From Spirochaetia bacterium (GTDB taxonomy: Bacteria > Spirochaetota > Spirochaetia > Treponematales > Treponemataceae): a stretch of DNA of 11,870 nucleotides. The notes below the pieces were generated by a model. That model was not told the origin of the DNA. It was given only the letters and a program-made list of their open reading frames with translations, and searched no databases. The DNA lies in contig CAAGIZ010000052.1 in the NCBI GenBank assembly GCA_900770075.1, forward strand, positions 1-11,870, given 5' to 3'. Positions 6,323 to 11,585 of this stretch are shown here, in pieces. The stretch's first letter is position 1. Every line of letters begins with the position of its first letter. A program made the position numbers and the translations under genes.

Positions 6323-7474
6323 CTAATAAGCCGATTTTAAAATTTCAAACAGTGTGTCGCTGTTCATGGAGCAGGGCATAAAGTTTATCCAGTCGGTAGA
6401 AGCGGCGTCTTCTGCCACAGACGCCAAATTTTCGATGGTAAGGGAAAGGTCTTTTAGACGCAGGGGCAGGTTTTCCTTTGCAAGCCGTTCCCGGATATTG
6501 GCCGCAAATGCCTCTGCCGCAGACTCCGGGGTTCCTCCCTCTTCTTTTTTTATGCCGAAAATTTCTGCAAATTTTGCAACCCGCTCAATCTTAAACTTTG
6601 AACAGAATTCTATTACATAAGGGAAGATTATAGACGAAGCAAGGGAGCGGCCGATTTTGAATCGGGAATTAAGTGCCAGAGCCAAAAGCCCGGAAGGCCC
6701 CAGAGAAGATGCGCTGGCAGCAAGACTGGCAAGGCACCCTCCTTCAAAAAGAAGCTCTTCTTTAGAAGCAGTAACGGTCAGAGATGGAGAGCCGTCCAGA
6801 GCCAGGTGTAAAACCTCCGCTGATTTTTCTGCAACCATGTCGCTGAAAAAATTTGCCTTCTGGGAAAAATATGCTTCCGCCGCAAGGCTTATGCTTTCGA
6901 CGGCGATGGATTCGGTCTGTTTTTCGGTCAGGGTAAGGCACATATTCGGGTCAAAAACGGCTGTCTTGCAAAGACCGTTTTGCACCTTCAAAAGGGTCAG
7001 CGCGTTTTTCCGAGAATCGCAGAGGGCAATCCTGTCCGTAAAAAGGGCAGCGTTTCTGAAAGTCGTACAGAGAGCCACAAGGGGAAGTGTTTTTTTGCCG
7101 GGAACATCTCCGTCGGCAAAGGAGTAAATTCCCCTGTCCTCATAAAAAAAGGCGGCAACACAGCGGGCAATTTCTATGGTTTTGCCGCTGCCTACGGCAA
7201 TCACCCCCTGAATGTGGGAACTTCTGGCAAGGTTCAGAGCCGCTTCGGCAGTGGCGGTGTCCGCCGCTTCAGGAATTTCATCAAAAACAAAAAAATCCAT
7301 TCCCCGCTCCTGCAGCCCCTGAATAATCCTTTCGGCAGCACCAACAGAACGCAGGACAGGATCCAGAACCAGCATAAACCTTTCCCCATACTCGCAGGCA
7401 AACTGACCAAGCCGGCTGGCGGCGTAGGAAGAAACAATCACATTCGGCGAAACCCTGAACACAAAATCACTCAT
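6323..7474 (-). CDS. Fe-ADH/GldA-fold protein lacking the metal ligands
   Basis: A 383-aa, full-length member of the iron-dependent alcohol dehydrogenase/dehydroquinate synthase-fold superfamily. The nucleotide-binding loop is AVGSGKTIEIAR (93-104), matching the GGGKTLDTAK of glycerol dehydrogenase-like members with D changed to E101. A gapless alignment recalled against lactaldehyde reductase FucO gives the metal sites. D196 is E193, H200 is L197, H263 is G262, catalytic H267 is L266 and H277 is R276. The surrounding frame (LG..., FPYVIEF, the C-terminal helices with DWINFMP) is kept. All three histidines are missing, so an Fe/Zn-dependent dehydrogenase reaction is unlikely. It may be a pseudoenzyme with a binding or structural role, or use another chemistry. 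The ATG at 7474 has GAGGGA about 12 bases upstream. No convincing promoter is seen. Confidence 0.82.
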   Translation of the reverse strand: MSDFVFRVSPNVIVSSYAASRLGQFACEYGERFMLVLDPVLRSVGAAERIIQGLQERGMDFFVFDEIPEAADTATAEAALNLARSSHIQGVIAVGSGKTIEIARCVAAFFYEDRGIYSFADGDVPGKKTLPLVALCTTFRNAALFTDRIALCDSRKNALTLLKVQNGLCKTAVFDPNMCLTLTEKQTESIAVESISLAAEAYFSQKANFFSDMVAEKSAEVLHLALDGSPSLTVTASKEELLFEGGCLASLAASASSLGPSGLLALALNSRFKIGRSLASSIIFPYVIEFCSKFKIERVAKFAEIFGIKKEEGGTPESAAEAFAANIRERLAKENLPLRLKDLSLTIENLASVAEDAASTDWINFMPCSMNSDTLFEILKSAY

Positions 7475-7542
7475 AAAATCAAAAATCCCTCAAAACAAAA
7501 ACCGTGGATGCGGCAGGCACCGTCAAGCCCCGCCCCTCCCAG

Positions 7543-7581
7543 CACAAACGCCCAGGCACAAAAGCCCAACCACAAACGCCC
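7543..7581. repeat. 14-bp tandem repeat, three copies
   Basis: Three copies of CACAAACGCCC (7543-7553), CACAAAAGCCC (7557-7567) and CACAAACGCCC (7571-7581) occur at an exact 14-base period with variable three-base linkers AGG and AAC. They lie in the 181-bp gap between the Fe-ADH-fold gene and flgM, next to a GC-rich stretch (7521-7540) and a near-palindrome around GCATGC (7578-7591). Function is unknown; iterated regulator sites or a slipped-strand repeat are both possible. Confidence 0.7.
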
Positions 7582-7597
7582 GCATGCAGGCAAAAAC

Positions 7598-7625
7598 AAA
7601 AAAAGCAGAACAAATGCGTTCTGCT
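7598..7625 (-). terminator. rho-independent terminator after flgM
   Basis: On the reverse strand the stem AGCAGAAC (7625-7618), a six-base loop GCATTT and GTTCTGCT (7611-7604) are followed by seven T residues to 7598. It lies 30 bp beyond the flgM stop and should end the rsmI-flgM transcript. The eight-base stem is perfect. Confidence 0.88.
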
Positions 7626-7655
7626 TTCAGACTAATCAAAAACGTAAAGGTAAAA

Positions 7656-7949
7656 TTAAAATCCCCAGGAATCCAGAATGCGGTCAGCGGCAGAACCGAT
7701 TGTAACTGAATTCAGATAGTTTGGATCCTTAATTTTTTCTTTTACAGAGGCAACAAGGTCAGAACGAACGTCCGGAGTCTCTTCTGCAACCTGACTCAAA
7801 AAATATGCCTTTGCAGCTTCCTTTGCTTCGTCAGAAACGCTGATAGAATCAGACATATCTGCAATTGGAGTTCTTTCTGTGCCATTAGTACGGCGAGTGT
7901 TCTGTACATTGTTAATTGGATTTATTCCGCTAATGTTCTGTACCATCAT
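7656..7949 (-). CDS. flgM: anti-sigma-28 factor FlgM
   Basis: FlgM binds the flagellar sigma factor FliA (sigma-28) and blocks late flagellar genes until the hook-basal body is complete, when FlgM is exported. The 97-aa protein has the normal size and layout. A flexible N-terminus (1-33) with the typical GINPINNVQNTRR is followed by SDSISVSDEAKEA (33-45). The C-terminal sigma-binding helices include TPDVRSDLVASVKEKI (58-73) and the closing ADRILDSWGF (88-97). The start is ATG 7949, preceded on the reverse strand by AGGTAGG at suitable spacing; ATG 7946 is a less likely alternative. It begins 19 bp after the rsmI stop and is followed by a strong terminator, so it is the last gene of a two-gene unit. 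No flagellar structural gene is nearby, so its expression seems tied to a housekeeping rRNA methyltransferase. Confidence 0.92.
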   Translation of the reverse strand: MMVQNISGINPINNVQNTRRTNGTERTPIADMSDSISVSDEAKEAAKAYFLSQVAEETPDVRSDLVASVKEKIKDPNYLNSVTIGSAADRILDSWGF

Positions 7950-7968
7950 TTTTAACCTACCTTACTTC

Positions 7969-8676
7969 TTAAATATCGGCATTTTCTTCTGAAAGTTGAG
8001 CATTTTTATTTCCGGCAATAAAAACCGCAAACTCTCCCAGAACCTTTGTTCTTGAAAGAAACTCATCCCGAAGTTCTTCCGCTGTACCACCGATGATTTC
8101 TTCGTGCATTTTTGTCAGCTCACGACCGACAACAACGCGCCTCCCACTATCAATATCGGCTATATCAGACAAAAGTTTAACAATTCTGAACGGAGATTCG
8201 TACAAAACCACAGCCTCTCCGCCAGCCAAAAGTTCCCTCAACCTTGAACGCCTTCTTCCCGGTTTTGGCGAAAGAAAGCCCTCAAAAACCAGAGTTTTTC
8301 CCCCTGAACCGGCAACGCTCACCAAAGCCGCAAAAGCACTTGGGCCCGGAATGGGAACAACTTTGTGTCCGCTTTCCCTTGCAAGGTCTGCAAGAACAGC
8401 ACCGGGATCGCTTATCCCCGGAGTTCCGGCATCGCTGGCATAGGCAACAGTCTGACCTTCGTCAAGCAGCTTAATGATTTTTTGACCGGCAACCGCCTCA
8501 TTCTGCGACCGGCAGGAAATAAGGGGTTTGTGTATTTCAAAATGATTCAAAAGCTGCAGAGTATGCCGGGTATCTTCGGCCGCAATCACATCGACGGATT
8601 TAAAAGTTTCCACCGCCCTGAACGTAATGTCGCCCAAATTGCCAATCGGCGTTCCAACTATATATAGCGTAGACAC
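7969..8676 (-). CDS. rsmI: 16S rRNA C1402 2'-O-methyltransferase RsmI
   Basis: RsmI methylates the ribose of C1402 in the decoding centre of 16S rRNA using SAM. The 235-aa sequence opens with LYIVGTPIGNLGDITFRA (4-21) and has AEDTRHT (33-39), SDAGTPGISDPG (81-92), VPIPGPSAF (107-115) and FEGFL (131-135), all hallmarks of the tetrapyrrole-methylase-fold RsmI family. It is about 45-50 residues shorter than E. coli RsmI because the small C-terminal helix-turn-helix domain is absent; the frame ends cleanly, so this looks natural rather than broken. The start is GTG at 8676. An ATG at 8681 is out of frame, and no Shine-Dalgarno site is present. A well-formed promoter ends six bases before the GTG, suggesting a leaderless mRNA. 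It is followed by flgM. Confidence 0.95.
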   Translation of the reverse strand: MSTLYIVGTPIGNLGDITFRAVETFKSVDVIAAEDTRHTLQLLNHFEIHKPLISCRSQNEAVAGQKIIKLLDEGQTVAYASDAGTPGISDPGAVLADLARESGHKVVPIPGPSAFAALVSVAGSGGKTLVFEGFLSPKPGRRRSRLRELLAGGEAVVLYESPFRIVKLLSDIADIDSGRRVVVGRELTKMHEEIIGGTAEELRDEFLSRTKVLGEFAVFIAGNKNAQLSEENADI

Positions 8677-8682
8677 ACCATA

Positions 8683-8711
8683 ATAATAAACAGAAAAACG
8701 CTAAAAATCAA
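8683..8711 (-). promoter_or_regulatory. promoter of rsmI-flgM, adjacent to the start codon
   Basis: On the reverse strand TTGATT (8711-8706), a 17-base spacer (8705-8689) and TATTAT (8688-8683) form a sigma-70-like promoter. Six bases separate the -10 box from the GTG start of rsmI at 8676, exactly as for ptsI. With no ribosome binding site visible, the transcript is predicted to start at or next to the start codon. Confidence 0.6.
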
Positions 8712-8749
8712 CGTATTTTTGGGCACCGCGCCTTTTTTACTTTCCAGAA

Positions 8750-8859
8750 CCCCATCCACCGTCTCGCCGGCTTTCCGCAGTTCCGCTGGACGCTACATTC
8801 TGGGACAAGGGCTTGCAGCCCTTGCCCCAGAACGGCTGTGCCGCTGCTCCAATCCGGGG
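8750..8859 (-). ncRNA. structured intergenic element with 16-bp stem (candidate ncRNA)
   Basis: Read on the reverse strand it starts CCCCGGATTGGAGCAGCGG (8859-8841). A very stable hairpin follows: the 16-base arms 8832-8817 and 8813-8798 are complementary at 15 of 16 positions, with a TGC/GCA loop. Then come TGTAG (8797-8793), AGCGG (8787-8783), CTGCGG (8780-8775) and GGATGGGG ending at 8750. CCCC and GGGG can close the element, and GCAG (8847-8844) can pair with CTGC (8780-8777). The layout (5' arm, variable long hairpin, TGTAG..AGC, 3' arm) is like that of the Flavo-1-like element at 5277-5365. It lies between the divergent rsmI and tetR promoters. The strand is inferred from that shared core. 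It could be a dispersed repeat rather than a transcribed RNA. Confidence 0.42.
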
Positions 8860-8906
8860 TAAGTTTGAGGAACAAGAACAGCCACTGCCACAACACTTTC
8901 AAAAAA

Positions 8907-8935
8907 TTGACAATTTATCCGGTGCGTATTAAACT
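8907..8935 (+). promoter_or_regulatory. promoter of tetR-family gene
   Basis: A perfect TTGACA (8907-8912), a 17-base spacer and TAAACT (8930-8935) form a sigma-70-like promoter. Transcription should start near 8942, leaving a leader of about 40 bases before the ATG at 8983. The -10 box lies inside the inverted repeat at 8931-8950, so a bound repressor would cover it. Confidence 0.65.
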
Positions 8936-8950
8936 AACATTAGTTAGTTT
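8931..8950. promoter_or_regulatory. TetR-type operator, perfect inverted repeat
   Basis: AAACTAAC (8931-8938), spacer ATTA, GTTAGTTT (8943-8950) is a perfect 8+8 inverted repeat. A second palindrome ACTAA-CA-TTAGT (8933-8944) is nested in it with a centre two bases away. It overlaps the -10 box and the predicted start site of the tetR-family gene, the classic arrangement for negative autoregulation by a TetR-family dimer. Confidence 0.72.
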
Positions 8951-8972
8951 TGCCGCAAGAGTTTGCGCAAAT

Positions 8973-8977
8973 GGGAG
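8973..8977 (+). promoter_or_regulatory. ribosome binding site that fixes the TetR start
   Basis: GGGAG lies five bases before ATG 8983. The longer frame starts at TTG 8950, which is the last base of the operator and has no ribosome binding site, and ATG 8971 lies too close to this site. ATG 8983 is therefore the chosen start. Confidence 0.65.
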
Positions 8978-8982
8978 TATTC

Positions 8983-9654
8983 ATGCCGGCGGAAAAAATC
9001 ACCAGAGAAAAGATAATCTATGCAGTTTTAGACTGTGCCTTTGTAAAAAGCGTTGGCGGAACTTCTCTGGCAGACATTGCCGGCAAACTCGGCATAAAAA
9101 AAGCAAGCCTTTACAACCACTACAGTTCCAGAGAAGCCATGCTGGACGACACCGTGCGTTTCTGCGGAGAATACATAAAAAAAACAGCCTTTATTCCATC
9201 AGAGATGGATGCAACCGCAAAAAAATACAGCCCACAGACAGTCTTAAAGGGGCTGGTTCACAGGTGGATTAAACTCAACGAAAAAGAACCATTGCTGCAA
9301 ATCTACTCCTTCATCGAAAGCGAAAAGTATTTTTCCCCGGAAGCAGCCGCCATTGCAGCAGAATCAAAACAAAAACTCATTGCTCAGACAGCCGTAGCCC
9401 TAAAAAGCCTTATGGAAGCAAAAAAGATTTCACCGGCAACAGAAAATCAGACGGTCCTCAGGTCAGAAATATTTACAAACATGCTTTACAGCCTTTTAGA
9501 CAGCTATATTGTAGAAAAAAAGAACTTTATCCGCTCAAATCCCCAGTCCGGCGACGGAGAACTCTTCAACTCCCTGCCCCTGGAACCCGATTTCAACAAA
9601 ACCGACGCCCTTCTGGAAGAATTCTGCAAAACTCTGGGTGGAACAAAACCATAA
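8983..9654 (+). CDS. TetR/AcrR-family transcriptional regulator
   Basis: A 223-aa protein from ATG 8983. Residues about 6-53 form the TetR DNA-binding domain: a helix with REKIIYAVLDCAFVKSVGGTS (8-28), the helix-turn-helix LADIAGKLGIKKASLYNHY (29-47) and the usual SSREAMLDD (48-56). The rest (about 60-223) is an all-helical ligand-binding and dimer domain with no recognisable subfamily, as is normal for this family. Autoregulation is likely from the inverted repeat over its promoter. It is divergent from rsmI, with the structured element between, and convergent with the flavodoxin operon (54 bp between stops). No efflux pump or enzyme gene is next to it in the same direction, so the regulon and ligand remain unknown. 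Control of the flavodoxin operon is possible, but that operon's promoter lies outside the window. Confidence 0.9.
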   Translation: MPAEKITREKIIYAVLDCAFVKSVGGTSLADIAGKLGIKKASLYNHYSSREAMLDDTVRFCGEYIKKTAFIPSEMDATAKKYSPQTVLKGLVHRWIKLNEKEPLLQIYSFIESEKYFSPEAAAIAAESKQKLIAQTAVALKSLMEAKKISPATENQTVLRSEIFTNMLYSLLDSYIVEKKNFIRSNPQSGDGELFNSLPLEPDFNKTDALLEEFCKTLGGTKP

Positions 9655-9708
9655 AACAACTTGTGGTTATATCTGTTTTATTCGATTTTTACCAGTCATT
9701 TAGAGCCC

Positions 9709-10236
9709 TTATTTCAACAATCCTTCAATATATTTCTTAACATCTGCGCCACTTCCTCGGGTAAAATCTTTTCCGCCTTTAAAGTCCGCGCCTTTAGCAA
9801 GTTTTGCAAGGTCACTTCCGCTGCGACCAAGACCGCTTCCACCGCTGGTACAAAGAGTGATGAGTTTTTTGCCCGACCAGTTCTGGCTTTCCACAAAGGT
9901 GTAAACAATTTTTGGCGCATAAGCCCACCAGATTGGATAGCAGACCACAACAGTGTCATAGCCTGAAATGTCGATTTTGTTTGCAATTGCAGGACGGCTT
10001 TTCGGGTCGTTACATTCAATTGTGGTCAGGGATTTTTTGTCGTGCCAATCTAAGTCAGCGTCGGTGTATTTGTGAACCGGCTGAATTTCAAAAATGTCGG
10101 CTCCCATTGCTTCTGCTGCATTTTTTGCCATGCGCTCAGTTGTTCCTGTGGCACTAAAATAAACGAATGCCGTTTTTGCTGAAAGTCCTGTCATAATAAA
10201 TCCTCCAAGTAAAAGTGTAAGAATTAGTTTTTTCAT
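9709..10236 (-). CDS. exported flavodoxin-like protein
   Basis: A 175-aa protein. Residues 1-20 are a classic signal peptide (MKK, hydrophobic core, cleavage expected at LSA|KT). The mature part is a flavodoxin-fold domain. The FMN phosphate loop is SATGTTERMA (28-37). It also has ADIFEIQPVHKYTDADLDW (46-64), the YPIWWAYAPK loop (100-109) that stacks on the flavin ring, and TSGGSGLG (130-137). These features fit the flavodoxin_4-type family. It should shuttle electrons via FMN, but here outside the cytoplasm, which is unusual. The ATG at 10236 is supported by GGAGGAT (10247-10241) with a four-base gap. The open frame runs on to 10485, but that part lies over the preceding gene in another frame. 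It is the last gene of the operon, 17 bp after the CMD-family gene; no clear terminator follows. Confidence 0.88.
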   Translation of the reverse strand: MKKLILTLLLGGFIMTGLSAKTAFVYFSATGTTERMAKNAAEAMGADIFEIQPVHKYTDADLDWHDKKSLTTIECNDPKSRPAIANKIDISGYDTVVVCYPIWWAYAPKIVYTFVESQNWSGKKLITLCTSGGSGLGRSGSDLAKLAKGADFKGGKDFTRGSGADVKKYIEGLLK

Positions 10237-10253
10237 TGTGATCCTCCATAAAT

Positions 10254-10583
10254 TTATTTTTCTTTCCAGACTTCCTTTGCCAGACGGAATACTGCCCAGC
10301 CTTTTGACCAGCCTGTGTACATTGTAGCATGTGTGATGATTGCGACAATTTCTTCTTTTGTAACCCCGTGAGTCTTTGCGTTCTGCAAATGGTATGTGAG
10401 GGAAGAATCTGTAATTCCGCTTGCCATGAGCGACACCACTGTTATAATGCACTTTGTTTTTATATCGATTGCCTCTGCGTTCCATACTTCGCCGAAGAGT
10501 ACATCGTCGTTCAGGTGAGCGAACATCGGAGCAAAGTCTCCAAGTTGCTCTCGACCTGCTGTCTGTGTAATTTTTTCAGCCAT
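10254..10583 (-). CDS. carboxymuconolactone decarboxylase (CMD)-family protein
   Basis: A 109-aa all-helical protein of the CMD/AhpD-like superfamily. Recognisable parts are FGEVWNAEAIDIKTKCIITV (30-49) and the signature LTYHLQNAKTHGVTKEEIV (62-80) followed by AIITHATMYTGWSKGWAVF (81-99), where H85 is the position often catalytic in gamma-CMD. There is only one cysteine (C45) and no CxxC, so it is not an AhpD-type peroxidase reductant. Members of this subgroup often sit next to flavodoxins and oxidoreductases without a known reaction; a decarboxylase role in aromatic catabolism is not supported by the neighbours. No signal peptide is present, so it should be cytoplasmic, unlike the proteins encoded on either side. 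The start is ATG 10583, since GGAGG lies five bases upstream; a TTG four codons earlier overlaps that site. Confidence 0.88.
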   Translation of the reverse strand: MAEKITQTAGREQLGDFAPMFAHLNDDVLFGEVWNAEAIDIKTKCIITVVSLMASGITDSSLTYHLQNAKTHGVTKEEIVAIITHATMYTGWSKGWAVFRLAKEVWKEK

Positions 10584-10588
10584 ATTTG

Positions 10589-10593
10589 CCTCC
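10589..10593 (-). promoter_or_regulatory. ribosome binding site that fixes the CMD-family start
   Basis: GGAGG (10593-10589 on the reverse strand) is five bases before ATG 10583. The alternative TTG start at 10595 overlaps this site, so the shorter protein is preferred. Confidence 0.65.
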
Positions 10594-10601
10594 AAACTGT
10601 T

Positions 10602-11567
10602 TTATTTGATTTCTACCAGGCGATAATTGCGTTTTCCGCAGCCAAGTTTTTCTGCATATTCGAGAACTTTTACCTGATGTGTTTCTTCCCACTGCGCACG
10701 TAGTTCCGCCGTTTCTGCAGTTTCTGTTACAAAATCAACAGAACACTGGTCAATTGCAACCGGATCATAAGACGCAATAATGCCGATGTTTCCTGTATTC
10801 TTTGTTCCCTTGCAGCTGTCTTCCGGTTCATAACTGTCGATGACATTGATGAAAGCCCAGTTGTCCTTATAATCAAGTGCAGCACGAAGGGCATCGGCAA
10901 ATGATTTTTCAAGAACATCCGGATCTGTATTGTGATAGTGATTTGGGTCAGTTCCGCCGGAGTGAATTAAACATTTACCCGAACGGCTTCCAAGACACAA
11001 GGTTACATTTTTTATTGCGCCGTCAAGGGCAGGCAGAAAGTGCATTCTGAACTTGAAGACAGAAATTAAAGTGTCGTATTCATCAAAATGACTTCCTGTT
11101 CGGGCATATTTTAAGAGATAACCGTTTTTAACCGGCATATCAATATCACCATTTTCGTCCAGCATCTGCATTGGACCAACTTTGTCAAAACCGTGCTTTT
11201 TTGCGTGAGAAAGATTCATCTGTGGAGTCCATCGGTTTCCTGAAAGTCCGCAGGAGTCAAGCATTGTTCCATTTGTTTCCTTGATAAGGTTTGTAAGAAG
11301 TTGGGGCTTAAGTACATCTTCATCAGGTCCGCCGAAAGAAACTTTAATTCCGACCTTGCCCTGTTTTTTCTGATTTAATGCATTGTAGACTTTCATAAGT
11401 CCTGCTGCTGATACGTCACGGGTAAAGAAGACAACAGGTGCATTCTTATCTTCTGTCTGATGTGCAAGCTTTGTTGCTTTGCTTTGTGCTGAAAGGGGGG
11501 AGAGACAAAGCAGTATTAAAGCAGACATTGCTGTAAGTTTGATAAAAGGTTTCGTTTGTGTTTTCAT
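10602..11567 (-). CDS. DUF362 protein with signal peptide
   Basis: A 321-aa protein. Residues 1-27 form a signal peptide (KTQTKPFIK then a hydrophobic stretch, cleavage expected at LSA|QS). The leucine before C21 makes a lipoprotein site unlikely. The mature part matches the DUF362 family: VVFFTRDVSAAGLMKVYNA (45-63), KVGIKVSFGG (71-80), TNGTMLDSCGLSGNRW (98-113) and the closing IGIIASYDPVAIDQCSVDF (261-279) with the C-terminal GKRNYRLVEIK. There is no 4Fe-4S ferredoxin motif. The loop that is VDCDCDSN in the neighbouring copy is EDSCKGTK here (249-256). Biochemical function of this group is unknown to me; its setting suggests redox or metal work outside the cytoplasm. ATG 11567 (fourth codon of the longest frame) is preferred, because AGGA is nine bases upstream. 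It lies 18 bp after the upstream DUF362 gene and 18 bp before the CMD gene. Confidence 0.85.
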   Translation of the reverse strand: MKTQTKPFIKLTAMSALILLCLSPLSAQSKATKLAHQTEDKNAPVVFFTRDVSAAGLMKVYNALNQKKQGKVGIKVSFGGPDEDVLKPQLLTNLIKETNGTMLDSCGLSGNRWTPQMNLSHAKKHGFDKVGPMQMLDENGDIDMPVKNGYLLKYARTGSHFDEYDTLISVFKFRMHFLPALDGAIKNVTLCLGSRSGKCLIHSGGTDPNHYHNTDPDVLEKSFADALRAALDYKDNWAFINVIDSYEPEDSCKGTKNTGNIGIIASYDPVAIDQCSVDFVTETAETAELRAQWEETHQVKVLEYAEKLGCGKRNYRLVEIK

Positions 11568-11585
11568 ATTCACCATTCCTAATTA

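Noticed and set aside
6980..7705. A 241-codon forward open frame
   Set aside because: It runs antisense through the Fe-ADH-fold gene and the repeat-rich gap, is rich in Lys/Asn/Pro/Gln, has no domain motif, and reflects the codon bias of the opposite strand.
8721..8737. GGGCACCGCGCC followed by a T-run, terminator-like on the forward strand
   Set aside because: The stem is only three base pairs and no forward gene ends upstream of it.
8708..8902. A 64-codon reverse open frame before rsmI
   Set aside because: It lies almost wholly on the structured element and covers the rsmI promoter; it has no ribosome binding site and no motif.
8950..8982. TTG start giving an 11-residue longer TetR protein
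   Set aside because: The codon abuts the operator with no ribosome binding site, while ATG 8983 has GGGAG at the right distance.
9655..9708. Possible terminator between the convergent tetR and flavodoxin genes
   Set aside because: Only a five-base AACCA/TGGTT stem with a long loop can be drawn, with no good T-run; too weak to call.
10237..10485. N-terminal extension of the flavodoxin frame
   Set aside because: It is the CMD-family gene read in another frame; the signal peptide and the GGAGGAT site place the start at 10236.
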